This document shows positions 27,824-37,276 of a stretch of 64,000 nt of DNA, piece after piece. The stretch is taken from contig WRCY01000007.1 in assembly GCA_009783695.1 (NCBI GenBank), forward strand, positions 1 to 64,000, in the 5' to 3' direction. The notes below the pieces were generated by a model, which ran no database searches, had not been told where the DNA came from, and saw only the letters and a list, made by a program, of their open reading frames with translations. This DNA is from Oscillospiraceae bacterium (GTDB taxonomy: Bacteria > Bacillota > Clostridia > Oscillospirales > Ruminococcaceae). Position 1 is the first letter of the stretch. The number at the start of each line of letters is the position of its first letter. The translations under genes and the position numbers were made by a program.

Positions 27824-29254
27824 TTACAAATCAAAATACATCTCATATTCAACAGGGTGCGGCATTGAGCTGTAGCGGGCTGCATCCTGCCTGCGCTTTT
27901 TAATCCAAATATCAATTAATCTTTGCGGGAAAACTCCGCCCGCAAGCAAAAACTCATGGTCGTTTTCGAGTGCGTCAAGCGCTTCATCAAGGCTCTGCGG
28001 AAGCGACCGGATTTTCGCCTTTTCCTCAGAACTGAGGTTGTAGAGCAGGAAATCATACGGCCCGAAGCCTTCTTTAACGGGGTCAATTTTGTTTTTAATT
28101 CCGTCGATTCCCGCCATGAGAATTGCGGAATATGCGTAGTAAGGATTGCAGGTGCCGTCGGGATTACGCAGTTCAAAACGCTTCTGCTCGGGAGCTTTGG
28201 CGTAGGCCGGGATTCGGATTACCGAGCTGCGGTTAGACGTCGCGTAGCCGATTGTAACAGGCGCTTCATAACCGGGAATAAGCCGCTTGTACGAGTTCGT
28301 TGAGGGATTGGTAAACGCGCAGAGAGCCTTGGCGTGTTTTAGCAGTCCGCCGATGAAATAATGTGCAGTTTCACTTAGCTGCGAATAGCCATTTTCGTCG
28401 TAGAAGAGCGGCTTACCCTCCTTGAAGAGGTGCATATGAACGTGCAGACCGTTACCCGCCTCGCCGTAAATCGGCTTGGGCATGAAGGTTGCGGTTTTAT
28501 TTTCGCGGATTGCGTTATTTTTAATGATGTACTTGCCGAGCATGGTTTTGTCCGCCATCTCGCGCAGCCCGCCGAACTCGACTTCAATCTCAATCTGCCC
28601 CGAGCCGCTGACCTCGTGATGGTGGTACTTTACGGCGATTCCCGCCTGCTCGAAAAGCAGGCAGAGCCGACTGCGGAAATCCTGCAGCTTATCAAGCGGC
28701 GGCGCGGCGTGGTAGCCGTTGTTTTTACCAAGCTTGTAGCCGAGGTTCATCTCCTCGTTTCCCGTGTTCCATTCACCCGGCTCAGTGTCGACCTTAAAGC
28801 GCGTGTTGTAGGACATTGTGGAGTAGCTCACGTGATTGAATACATGAAATTCAAACTCCGGCCCGATGCGGAATTCGTCGGCGATTCCCGTGCTTTTCAG
28901 ATACTCCTCTGCGAACGCAGCGACACTGCGCGGGTCTTGGTCAAAGCGTTTGTTTTCGGGGAGCGCAATTACATAAACGTCGCCAATCATCGTCAGCGTC
29001 GGCACTTCCGAAAACGGGTCAACATACGCTGTTGAGAGGTCGGGAATGAACACCATGTCGCTGTTCTCGACAGGCGCGTAGCCGTAGTTTGAACCATCGA
29101 AGCCGATGCCGTATTTCATGGTGTCGGGCGTGAACCGCTGTACGGGAATCGTCAGGTGCTTCCACCGTCCGTCAAGGTCGAGCATCATAAAATCGACCAT
29201 CTTTATTTCTTTTTCCCTGCAGAACGCAAGGGTTTCGTCAAGCGTTTTAAACAT
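27824..29254 (-). CDS. glnA: Glutamine synthetase
   Basis: 476 aa; MLDLDGRWKHLTIP, GPEFEFHVF, GNGLHVHMHL, NPSTNSYKRLIPGYEAPV. Confidence 0.92.
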   Translation of the reverse strand: MFKTLDETLAFCREKEIKMVDFMMLDLDGRWKHLTIPVQRFTPDTMKYGIGFDGSNYGYAPVENSDMVFIPDLSTAYVDPFSEVPTLTMIGDVYVIALPENKRFDQDPRSVAAFAEEYLKSTGIADEFRIGPEFEFHVFNHVSYSTMSYNTRFKVDTEPGEWNTGNEEMNLGYKLGKNNGYHAAPPLDKLQDFRSRLCLLFEQAGIAVKYHHHEVSGSGQIEIEVEFGGLREMADKTMLGKYIIKNNAIRENKTATFMPKPIYGEAGNGLHVHMHLFKEGKPLFYDENGYSQLSETAHYFIGGLLKHAKALCAFTNPSTNSYKRLIPGYEAPVTIGYATSNRSSVIRIPAYAKAPEQKRFELRNPDGTCNPYYAYSAILMAGIDGIKNKIDPVKEGFGPYDFLLYNLSSEEKAKIRSLPQSLDEALDALENDHEFLLAGGVFPQRLIDIWIKKRRQDAARYSSMPHPVEYEMYFDL

Positions 29255-29318
29255 TGTTTTCTCCTTAGTTTTTGTTGTTTTTGTTTTATGTAATATGCGG
29301 GTTATGCTTATTATATGA

Positions 29319-30185
29319 CTATTTAGTTAATACACCGCAAATTGTTTCTCCTGTTTCTAAAAATTCATTCCCTGCTACATCGCCGTAAAACTCATACTCC
29401 TTAAATCCGGCAGTTCGGGCTTCGGACACCAATTTTTCCTTAGTAAAAAAATGGTCATATATATTATAGATATTTACGGTTTCTCCGGAAATAATAATGT
29501 CCTGCCTTAACTCGGTTTCATCATCGTCACCGTATTGATAAACCGCTTTTAAATGTATATAAGGTTCATCACAAAAAAAACCGCCATTTTCGCAATATCC
29601 CCATGTTTGGCTTGCTTCTTTTCTCATTCGGGGCGTGAATACATCAAAAATGAATTTTCCTCCCGGTTTTAACGCCCGATAAACTTTGTTTAGCAAAATA
29701 AGCCTGTCCGTAATTGACAACACCGCATAATCACAATAAATCATAACTGAAACATCAAACGTCTCCGCGAAATCTATCTTCATGTAGTCTTGATAATAAT
29801 ACTCAATGTTGCTTTTATGAAGCAGTGTTTGTTCCTTTGCATATGCTATCGAGCGTTTTGAAAAATCCACTCCTGTAACGGAATAACCGATTGCGCTGAA
29901 TCGTTCTGCATAAAGCCCCGGACCACAACCTAAATCAAGTAATGAATCATATTTTTTCGGCGGGACGATTTTAGAAATCCAGCTTACCGATTTATCTAAA
30001 AATTCATGCTTACGTGTTGCACCGTGCCAATGCGGATTTAAGTGAGCTTCAAGCAAACCTTTTGAGATATGCTCGTCGTCCCACAAGCTTTTCGTGCTTG
30101 GGGTATAAAGTGCGGGTTTTGACAAGTAATCTTTTAGTTCCTTAAACATATTTGTTAACCCTTTTTCTGATAATATAAATACCAT
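29319..30185 (-). CDS. Class I SAM-dependent methyltransferase
   Basis: SLLDLGCGPGLYAERFSAIGYSVTGVDFSKRSIAYA; LKPGGKFIFDVFT. Confidence 0.9.
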   Translation of the reverse strand: MVFILSEKGLTNMFKELKDYLSKPALYTPSTKSLWDDEHISKGLLEAHLNPHWHGATRKHEFLDKSVSWISKIVPPKKYDSLLDLGCGPGLYAERFSAIGYSVTGVDFSKRSIAYAKEQTLLHKSNIEYYYQDYMKIDFAETFDVSVMIYCDYAVLSITDRLILLNKVYRALKPGGKFIFDVFTPRMRKEASQTWGYCENGGFFCDEPYIHLKAVYQYGDDDETELRQDIIISGETVNIYNIYDHFFTKEKLVSEARTAGFKEYEFYGDVAGNEFLETGETICGVLTK

Positions 30186-30241
30186 TAACCCTGTAATTTA
30201 CATCACTTTTTTTACCCCATTTTTCTGATTATAACATAAAT

Positions 30242-30270
30242 TTGACCGCAAGTCAAATCTGTGTTATAAT
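30242..30270 (+). promoter_or_regulatory. Sigma70-type promoter for ABC-F gene
   Basis: TTGACC-N17-TATAAT ending just upstream of ATG 30277. Confidence 0.65.
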
Positions 30271-30276
30271 AAAATT

Positions 30277-32172
30277 ATGATTATCTCACTTGAAAACATA
30301 AGTAAATACTACGGCGGCAATAAGGTGCTCGACAACATCGCTCTGACTATTGAAAACAGCGACCGTATAGGGCTCATCGGCATCAACGGCTGCGGCAAAT
30401 CCACGCTTCTGCGCATTATAACCGGGTTCGAGATTCCGGACAAGCAGCCTGAACCTTATCACGCACGAATTTCCAAAAACAAGGACGCTGTCATAGGTTT
30501 TTTGGCGCAAAACTCCGGGCTTGACGGCGATAACACCATAAACGCCGAAATGAAGAGCGTTTTCCGGGATTTGCTTGAAACTGCACAGCGTCTTGAGGAA
30601 CTGCGCAGAATCAATATCCCCGAGGAGTTTGCCGAGGAATACTCACAGAAAACGACGTTCTTTGAGGCGAACGACGGCTATCTGACTGACGTTAAAATCA
30701 ACAGGATTCTCAGCGGTATGGGCTTCCCGCCCGAGACCCGCGGACGTGTGATTTCTACGCTCAGCGGAGGTGAAAAAACCCGCCTCGCTCTCGCCAAGCT
30801 GCTGCTCGAAAACCCGAACCTGCTCATCTTGGACGAGCCGACAAATCATCTTGATTTTGATACGATTTTATGGCTTGAAGAGTATCTGCAGAGTTACAAA
30901 GGCGCGCTGCTCATAGTTTCGCATGACCGCTACTTCCTTGATAAGCTTGTAACCTCGACCTGCGAGATTGAACGCGGGATATTACGCCGTTTTAAAGGAA
31001 ACTTTACAGCTTTTACTTTACAAAAATCTGATTTTATCAAACATCAATTAAAAGAATATGAAGCACAGCAGGAAGAAATCGCGAAGCTTCAGGATTACAT
31101 CGACCGCAATTTAGTACGTGCTTCAACCTCGAATATGGCTAAAAGCCGCAGAAAACAGCTCGAATCCATGGAGCTTATTAATAAGCCCGTTATGTTTGAG
31201 AAGAGTGCGAAAATAAAATTTGCATACGACCGCACACCTGTTAAAGAACTGCTCACGGTTGAGGATTTAAAGCTTATTGCAGGTGAGAATAACATACTTG
31301 CAGACAACGTTTCCTTTAATCTGCGCAGAGGCGAAAAGCTCGCCGTCGTCGGCGCGAACGGCAGCGGAAAGTCCACACTGCTTAAAGTGCTTCGCGGTGA
31401 ACTGCCGTATTCTGACGGGCTTATACGATGGGGCGATTACGTGAAAACCGCATATTTCGAGCAGGCGAACGATTATTTCAATATGGACGACACCTGCATA
31501 AACGCCGTTCATCGTTTGTATCCGCGCATGACGGAGCTTGAAGTGCGCAGTCTTCTCGGGCAGGTTCGTATTACCGGCGAGAATGTTTACAAGAAAGTAG
31601 GCGTGATTTCCGGCGGCGAGCGCGCAAAGCTGCGGTTTGCAATCATGATGCTTGAACGCGGAAACGTGCTTATTCTTGACGAGCCTACAAATCATCTTGA
31701 CATAGATACGCGCGAGGTGCTTGAAAACGCGCTGTTTGAGTTCGACGGCACGATTATTTTTGTGTCGCACGACCGTTATTTACTCGACAGGCTCAGCACA
31801 CGCGTGCTTGAAATTACCGATAATCGCATAGAAATGCACGATGATTTTAATAGTTACGTTGAGGCGAGGCGCATACGCCGCGCGGCTGAAAAACCGCCGC
31901 CGTCCGAACGGGCGGGTTCGCGCGAGGCGCGACCCGCGGCGTACCGCACCAAAGAACAGCGTGCGCTCGAAACAAAAAAGCGCGTGCGTATCTCAGAGCT
32001 TGAATCCGAAATACACCGCGCCGAAATTTTAATTTCCGACTTACAGTCGGCGCTCTCAGACCCCGGTGTCTGCGCTGATTATCAACTGCTCAGTGAGAAG
32101 GTTGAATTATACGAACAGGAGAAAAAGCGGCTCTCCGAGCTGTCTGACGAGTGGCTGAATTTATCGGAATAA
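30277..32172 (+). CDS. ABC-F family ATP-binding protein
   Basis: Two ABC cassettes: GINGCGKSTLLR, LSGGEKTRLALAKLLLENPNLLILDEPTNHLD; GANGSGKSTLLK, ISGGERAKLRFAIMMLERGNVLILDEPTNHLD. Confidence 0.93.
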   Translation: MIISLENISKYYGGNKVLDNIALTIENSDRIGLIGINGCGKSTLLRIITGFEIPDKQPEPYHARISKNKDAVIGFLAQNSGLDGDNTINAEMKSVFRDLLETAQRLEELRRINIPEEFAEEYSQKTTFFEANDGYLTDVKINRILSGMGFPPETRGRVISTLSGGEKTRLALAKLLLENPNLLILDEPTNHLDFDTILWLEEYLQSYKGALLIVSHDRYFLDKLVTSTCEIERGILRRFKGNFTAFTLQKSDFIKHQLKEYEAQQEEIAKLQDYIDRNLVRASTSNMAKSRRKQLESMELINKPVMFEKSAKIKFAYDRTPVKELLTVEDLKLIAGENNILADNVSFNLRRGEKLAVVGANGSGKSTLLKVLRGELPYSDGLIRWGDYVKTAYFEQANDYFNMDDTCINAVHRLYPRMTELEVRSLLGQVRITGENVYKKVGVISGGERAKLRFAIMMLERGNVLILDEPTNHLDIDTREVLENALFEFDGTIIFVSHDRYLLDRLSTRVLEITDNRIEMHDDFNSYVEARRIRRAAEKPPPSERAGSREARPAAYRTKEQRALETKKRVRISELESEIHRAEILISDLQSALSDPGVCADYQLLSEKVELYEQEKKRLSELSDEWLNLSE

Positions 32173-35100
32173 CTACTTGAGTTCTGCGAGCAGCTCGCCC
32201 GCTTTCACAAACTGCCCCTCGCGCACAAGCACATCGCCGACAGTGCCGGAAATCTGCGCCACGACGCTGGTTTCCATCTTCATTGCCTCGATGATGAACA
32301 ACGGCTGATTTACTTCAACTGCGTCGCCCTTTTTAATATAAACTTTTGAAATTGCGCCCGGTATGCTCGAGCCCACATGTCTGCGGTTTTCAAAATCGGC
32401 GTATTTCACCTGGTCGGCTGAAATCTTAATCGTCTTGTCCTGTACAGTTATATCGCGGCGGATGCCATTAACTTCAAACTGCATAATCCGCGTGCCGTCT
32501 TCATTTTCCGCGCCCTCGCCGACGAACTTAATAATTACAGTCTTGCCGTCTTCAATGGCGATTTCAGTGGATTCACCCGCTGCCATTCCCATGAAGAATA
32601 CGTGGCTGCTCATGCGGCTGATGTCGCTGTATTCCTTGCGGCGTTTGATAAATTCCTCAAAAACCTTCGGGTACAGGCACCAGCTAATCGCGTCACGGTC
32701 GGTCGGGTTATCGGTAAACTTCTTCAGAATTTCCTTGACTTCATCAAGGTTCACAGGCGCAAGGCTTTCGCCCGGCTTGCCTGTAATGGGCGTCGCACCT
32801 TTGAGCACTACTTTCTGCAGTTCTTCCGGAAACCCGAATGACGGCTGACCCATGAGCCCTTTAAAATAGCTCACGACCGAATCCGGGAAAGACAGTGTCT
32901 TACCGCGCTCGACAAGGTTTTCGGCGGTAAGCTCGTTCTGTACCATGAAAATCGCCATATCGCCGACCATCTTTGAGGATGGCGTAACCTTAACTATATC
33001 GCCGAGAATCTGATTGACTTCGACGTACTTTTTCTTCACCTCATCGAACCTGTCCGCGAGTCCCAAATCCTTCACCTGCGACTTGAAGTTCGTGTACTGC
33101 CCGCCCGGGATTTCAAGCTGATAAATTTCGGTTTCCGGCGTTTTAATATCACCCTCAAACTGACTGTAATACGGGCGGATATCCGACCAGTAATCGGTCA
33201 GTTTTTGCAGCTCGGATTGCCGGAAGCCCGTGTCGCGTTCTGTACCCTCAAGTGCGGCGCAGAGCGAGTTCATGGACGGCTGACTCGTTAATGAGCTCAT
33301 CGAAGAAATCGCGGTGTCAACAATATCAACTCCCTCCTCACCCGCCATCATCAGCGTTGCAATTCCGTTGCCGCTTGTGTCGTGCGTATGCAGGTGAATG
33401 GGAATGTTTATAGTATCCTTGAGCGCGCGAATCAGCTTCTTTGCCGCGAACGGCTTCAGCAGCCCCGACATATCTTTTATGGTAAGGATATGCGCGCCGC
33501 GTTTTTCAATTTCTTTCGCATAATTAACGTAATACTTGAGGTCGTATTTGTCGCGGTCGGTTTCGAGCACATTACCCGTATAGCACATGGTTACATTCGC
33601 CACCTTACCGGTCTTAAGCACTTCCGAAATTGCAAACTCCATGTTCGGCAGCCAGTTGAGCGAGTCGAATATTCTGAATATATCAATGCCGCTGCGGGCG
33701 GCTTCCTGTATAAAAGCCTTGATTAAATTATCGGGATAACTGCTGTAGCCGACGGCGTTTGCGCCGCGCAGCAGCATCTGGAAAGGAATGTTCGGAATCC
33801 GGCGGCGAAGCTCGTCAAGACGCACCCACGGCGACTCATGCAGGAATCTGTAGGCTGTGTCGAACGTCGCACCGCCCCACATTTCAAGCGACAGCAGGTC
33901 GTTCATGATGTGCGAGGTTGCGTTTGCAATCGTCGTCATATCGCGTGTTCTCATGCGGGTCGCCAGCAGGGACTGCTGCGCATCGCGCATGGTCGTATCG
34001 GTGATTAACAGCTTCTTCTGCTCTAAAATCCACTTGGAAAGCTTTTCGGGCCCGTCGCGGTCAAGAATCTGCTTAATTCCCTCGGGCGCATTGCCTGCGA
34101 ATTCCGGCACGCGCGGGTTATCGAACGCAGGCTTGCTTTCGCTGTTTGGGTTTGCGAGGGTCACATTGCTGATATAAGTCATGACCTTCGCGGCGCGGTC
34201 GTTGGAAGCCTTGAGCTCGAACAGTTCGGGGGTTTCGTCGATAAACTTTGTATAGCAGTTCCCCGACGTGAAAGTCGAATGAGTCAGCACATTATTGAGA
34301 AAAGGTACATTCGTTTTAACACCGCGGATTTTTATTTCACGCAGAGCGCGCAGCATCTTGCGCGTTGCGCCCTCGAAAGTGCGGTCAACAGTAGTCACTT
34401 TAACGAGCAGGCTGTCGTAGAACGGCGTGATGATTGCGCCCGTGAACGCGTTACCCGCGTCAAGGCGTACGCCGAAGCCGCCGCCCGAGCGGTAGGCGGT
34501 GATTTTTCCTGTGTCAGGCGCGAAGTTGTTTGCGGGGTCTTCCGTAGTTACGCGGCTCTGAATCGCAACGCCGTAAACGCGTACGTCTTCCTGCGAAGCT
34601 ATACCGATTTCCGGGTCGGAAAGCTTTGCGCCGCCCGCGATTGCAATCTGCGACTGGATTATATCAACGCCCGTCACCATTTCGGTGACAGTATGCTCAA
34701 CCTGCACACGCGGATTCATCTCGATGAAATAATGCTCGCCGTATTTATCTACTAAAAACTCGACCGTACCTGCGTTTATATAACCGACCGCCTGCGCGAT
34801 TCTTACGGCATCGGCGTTAATCGCCGCCCGTTTCTCATCGGAAATAGTGAAAGCGGGCGCAATCTCAACTACTTTTTGGTAACGTCTTTGCACAGAGCAG
34901 TCACGCTCATATAAGTGCAAAGTTGTGCCGTGGCTGTCAGCGAGAATCTGAACCTCAATGTGCTTGGGCTCCTCAAGGTACTTCTCAAGAAAAACATCGG
35001 CGCTGCCGAACGCTTTCTTCGCCTCGCCCTGCACGAGCTCAAACGCGCTGTCCATTTCCCCGGATTCGCGTATGAGACGCATACCGCGCCCGCCGCCGCC

Positions 35101-35592
35101 CGCAGCGGCCTTAAGTATAACGGGATAACCAAATTTTTCTGCATATTCCTTAGCTTCCGCCAGAGAAGCCAGCGGATTTTCCGTGCCCTGTATAATCGGC
35201 ACGCCGGCGGAAACCGCTACTTTCTTGGCGTTAAGCTTGTCGCCCATTTTCGCAAGCACATCAGACGGCGGCCCTATAAAAATAATTCCCGAATCCTCGC
35301 AGGCTTTCGCGAGCCCTGCGTTCTCGGACAAAAAGCCGTAGCCCGGATGAATCGCGTCTGCGCCCTTGCGTTTGGCGAGGCTCACGATGTTGTGTATATC
35401 AAGGTACGCTCCGAGCGGGCTTGCGTTTTCGCCGACGCAGTACGCCTCGTCCGCGAGAGTGCGGAAAAGCGAGAGCTTGTCCTCTTTCGAGTAAATCGCA
35501 ATGGTTTTCAGGTTCATGTCGTTACACGCTCGGATAATGCGGATTGCGATTTCTCCCCTGTTTGCAATCAAAACTTTTTTAATCTGCTTCAT
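32173..35592 (-). CDS. pyc: Pyruvate carboxylase
   Basis: 1139 aa; biotin carboxylase N-terminus, central carboxyltransferase (DTTMRDAQQSLLATRMRT), C-terminal EAMKMET biotinyl motif. Confidence 0.95.
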   Translation of the reverse strand: MKQIKKVLIANRGEIAIRIIRACNDMNLKTIAIYSKEDKLSLFRTLADEAYCVGENASPLGAYLDIHNIVSLAKRKGADAIHPGYGFLSENAGLAKACEDSGIIFIGPPSDVLAKMGDKLNAKKVAVSAGVPIIQGTENPLASLAEAKEYAEKFGYPVILKAAAGGGGRGMRLIRESGEMDSAFELVQGEAKKAFGSADVFLEKYLEEPKHIEVQILADSHGTTLHLYERDCSVQRRYQKVVEIAPAFTISDEKRAAINADAVRIAQAVGYINAGTVEFLVDKYGEHYFIEMNPRVQVEHTVTEMVTGVDIIQSQIAIAGGAKLSDPEIGIASQEDVRVYGVAIQSRVTTEDPANNFAPDTGKITAYRSGGGFGVRLDAGNAFTGAIITPFYDSLLVKVTTVDRTFEGATRKMLRALREIKIRGVKTNVPFLNNVLTHSTFTSGNCYTKFIDETPELFELKASNDRAAKVMTYISNVTLANPNSESKPAFDNPRVPEFAGNAPEGIKQILDRDGPEKLSKWILEQKKLLITDTTMRDAQQSLLATRMRTRDMTTIANATSHIMNDLLSLEMWGGATFDTAYRFLHESPWVRLDELRRRIPNIPFQMLLRGANAVGYSSYPDNLIKAFIQEAARSGIDIFRIFDSLNWLPNMEFAISEVLKTGKVANVTMCYTGNVLETDRDKYDLKYYVNYAKEIEKRGAHILTIKDMSGLLKPFAAKKLIRALKDTINIPIHLHTHDTSGNGIATLMMAGEEGVDIVDTAISSMSSLTSQPSMNSLCAALEGTERDTGFRQSELQKLTDYWSDIRPYYSQFEGDIKTPETEIYQLEIPGGQYTNFKSQVKDLGLADRFDEVKKKYVEVNQILGDIVKVTPSSKMVGDMAIFMVQNELTAENLVERGKTLSFPDSVVSYFKGLMGQPSFGFPEELQKVVLKGATPITGKPGESLAPVNLDEVKEILKKFTDNPTDRDAISWCLYPKVFEEFIKRRKEYSDISRMSSHVFFMGMAAGESTEIAIEDGKTVIIKFVGEGAENEDGTRIMQFEVNGIRRDITVQDKTIKISADQVKYADFENRRHVGSSIPGAISKVYIKKGDAVEVNQPLFIIEAMKMETSVVAQISGTVGDVLVREGQFVKAGELLAELK

Positions 35593-35626
35593 TTTTCATT
35601 AAATCCTTTCTGTATTAACAATGAAT

Positions 35627-35666
35627 GAAAAATTTCGTTTCCCCGATTTAACACCATCATTTTAAA
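35627..35666 (-). promoter_or_regulatory. Two-box leader motif upstream of pyc
   Basis: Sense TTTAAA-N15-CGGGGAAACGAAATTTTTC. Confidence 0.65.
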
Positions 35667-35680
35667 ACTTTTATTCCCTG

Positions 35681-37219
35681 TTATGCTTGATAATTATTTA
35701 TAAATATGAAATTTATAATACCCATAACAAGCGCGATTAATAGCACAAGCGGGATTAGTTTTTTCAGAATCGCCGAAACTTTATCAGTTTGCTTGGTTGC
35801 AAGAGCGCCCATGAACACCAGCGTAGAGCCGATTGAACAGCCCAGCGCACCCGAAATCGACTGCGCCGCCGACATGACTGCTTGATTTAATCCGAGATTT
35901 TCTGCAACCGCCCGCTGAAACTCACCGAACATCACGTTGGAGTTGGTATTGTTGCCGGTGAGGAAGCTTGCAAGAACGCCGAGGAACGGCGCGATGAAAG
36001 GATATAACTGCCCCATGAAGCCGGCAACCGTGTTCGCAAGACGCAGCATCATCCCCGAATCCATCATAATAAGCGACATATGCCCGAAAGCGAGCAGCGC
36101 CAGTGTTGCGGGGATTCCTTTTTTGACCGTTTGCTTTGCGGCGTTTTTGAAGATTTTAATGTCCCAAACGCCCGCTTTTTTGTAAATCATACAAGCGGCA
36201 GCGGCAGCAATAAGAAGCACCATCGCCGGGTGCGCGAAAATTCGCAGCGGGTTAAAATTCTCCTCCGCGGCGGCAATGTGCGGGGTTTCGAGCGTTGTTT
36301 GCGTTTCGGGAAAGCTGAACGAGATTGCAACTTTGTTGCGTATATCAACCGGTATAAATTGAAATGACAGAAGTAAAAACATTATCAGCGCATACGGGAA
36401 AACTGATTGCAGGAGGCCGAGCTTGTCTTTGTATAAACGGGTTTTCCCGGTTCTTTTTACACGTAATCTGTAAAGCAGAAACATAACTGCAAGCCCGCTG
36501 AGCGCGGTGATAAGCGTTCCGAGCGAATACATTCCCCCGGATATAATAAAATACTGCACAGACGACATTACCGCGGCAACCGGAAGTATATACATGAGCC
36601 CTTTTGCGATGCCTTTGAATCCGCCGTAAATGAAGCAAACGCCGATACCCGTCAGCAGTATCGTCGAGGTGTTGAACACCCACATCGGCAGCCCGAGTTC
36701 CTCGGGCGGGAGTTTGGTAATGCCCTGAATCACGAAGAACGCCGCGCCCATAGAGCCGAATGTAATCGCCCATGAGTGCCCGAGCAGACAGGCGGCAAGC
36801 GACTTCACCGGATTGAATCCGAGTGAAATCAATATCGGAGCAACAATTACCGACGGAATCCCGAATCCTGCAATCCCCTGCAGCATTCCCGTGAACAGCC
36901 AGGCGAGCAGCACGAATGAAACAAATTCATCTCTGACTAAGACCTTAATGTTCTCGTTTATAACTTTAATCGCACCGAAGTCGTTGACTAAGTGATATAA
37001 AAACAGCGCGCACCAGACAATGAGTGAAACAAAAAGCGCAAGCCACAAAGCTTTTCCCGAGGCTGCGGCGAGCCCGAAGCCGGTGATTCCGAAGAACGCT
37101 ATTGCGATTATAAGCGCGAAAGCCAGAGCAACCGCCCCCGCCTTGGTCACGGGAAGCTTCAGCACAATCAAGCATACAAGCAGACATATTATAGGCAAAA
37201 CCGATAGAATCGTCAGCAT
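35681..37219 (-). CDS. lctP: L-lactate permease family transporter
   Basis: 512 aa; LLAWLFTGMLQGIAGFGIPSVIVAPILISLGFNPVKSLAACLLGHSWAITFGSMG; LTGNNTNSNVMFGEFQ. Confidence 0.9.
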   Translation of the reverse strand: MLTILSVLPIICLLVCLIVLKLPVTKAGAVALAFALIIAIAFFGITGFGLAAASGKALWLALFVSLIVWCALFLYHLVNDFGAIKVINENIKVLVRDEFVSFVLLAWLFTGMLQGIAGFGIPSVIVAPILISLGFNPVKSLAACLLGHSWAITFGSMGAAFFVIQGITKLPPEELGLPMWVFNTSTILLTGIGVCFIYGGFKGIAKGLMYILPVAAVMSSVQYFIISGGMYSLGTLITALSGLAVMFLLYRLRVKRTGKTRLYKDKLGLLQSVFPYALIMFLLLSFQFIPVDIRNKVAISFSFPETQTTLETPHIAAAEENFNPLRIFAHPAMVLLIAAAAACMIYKKAGVWDIKIFKNAAKQTVKKGIPATLALLAFGHMSLIMMDSGMMLRLANTVAGFMGQLYPFIAPFLGVLASFLTGNNTNSNVMFGEFQRAVAENLGLNQAVMSAAQSISGALGCSIGSTLVFMGALATKQTDKVSAILKKLIPLVLLIALVMGIINFIFINNYQA

Positions 37220-37276
37220 TAATTTTTACGACCTTTGCGTTTAGTTAAAATATTTTACCATAAATTGGAAATTATG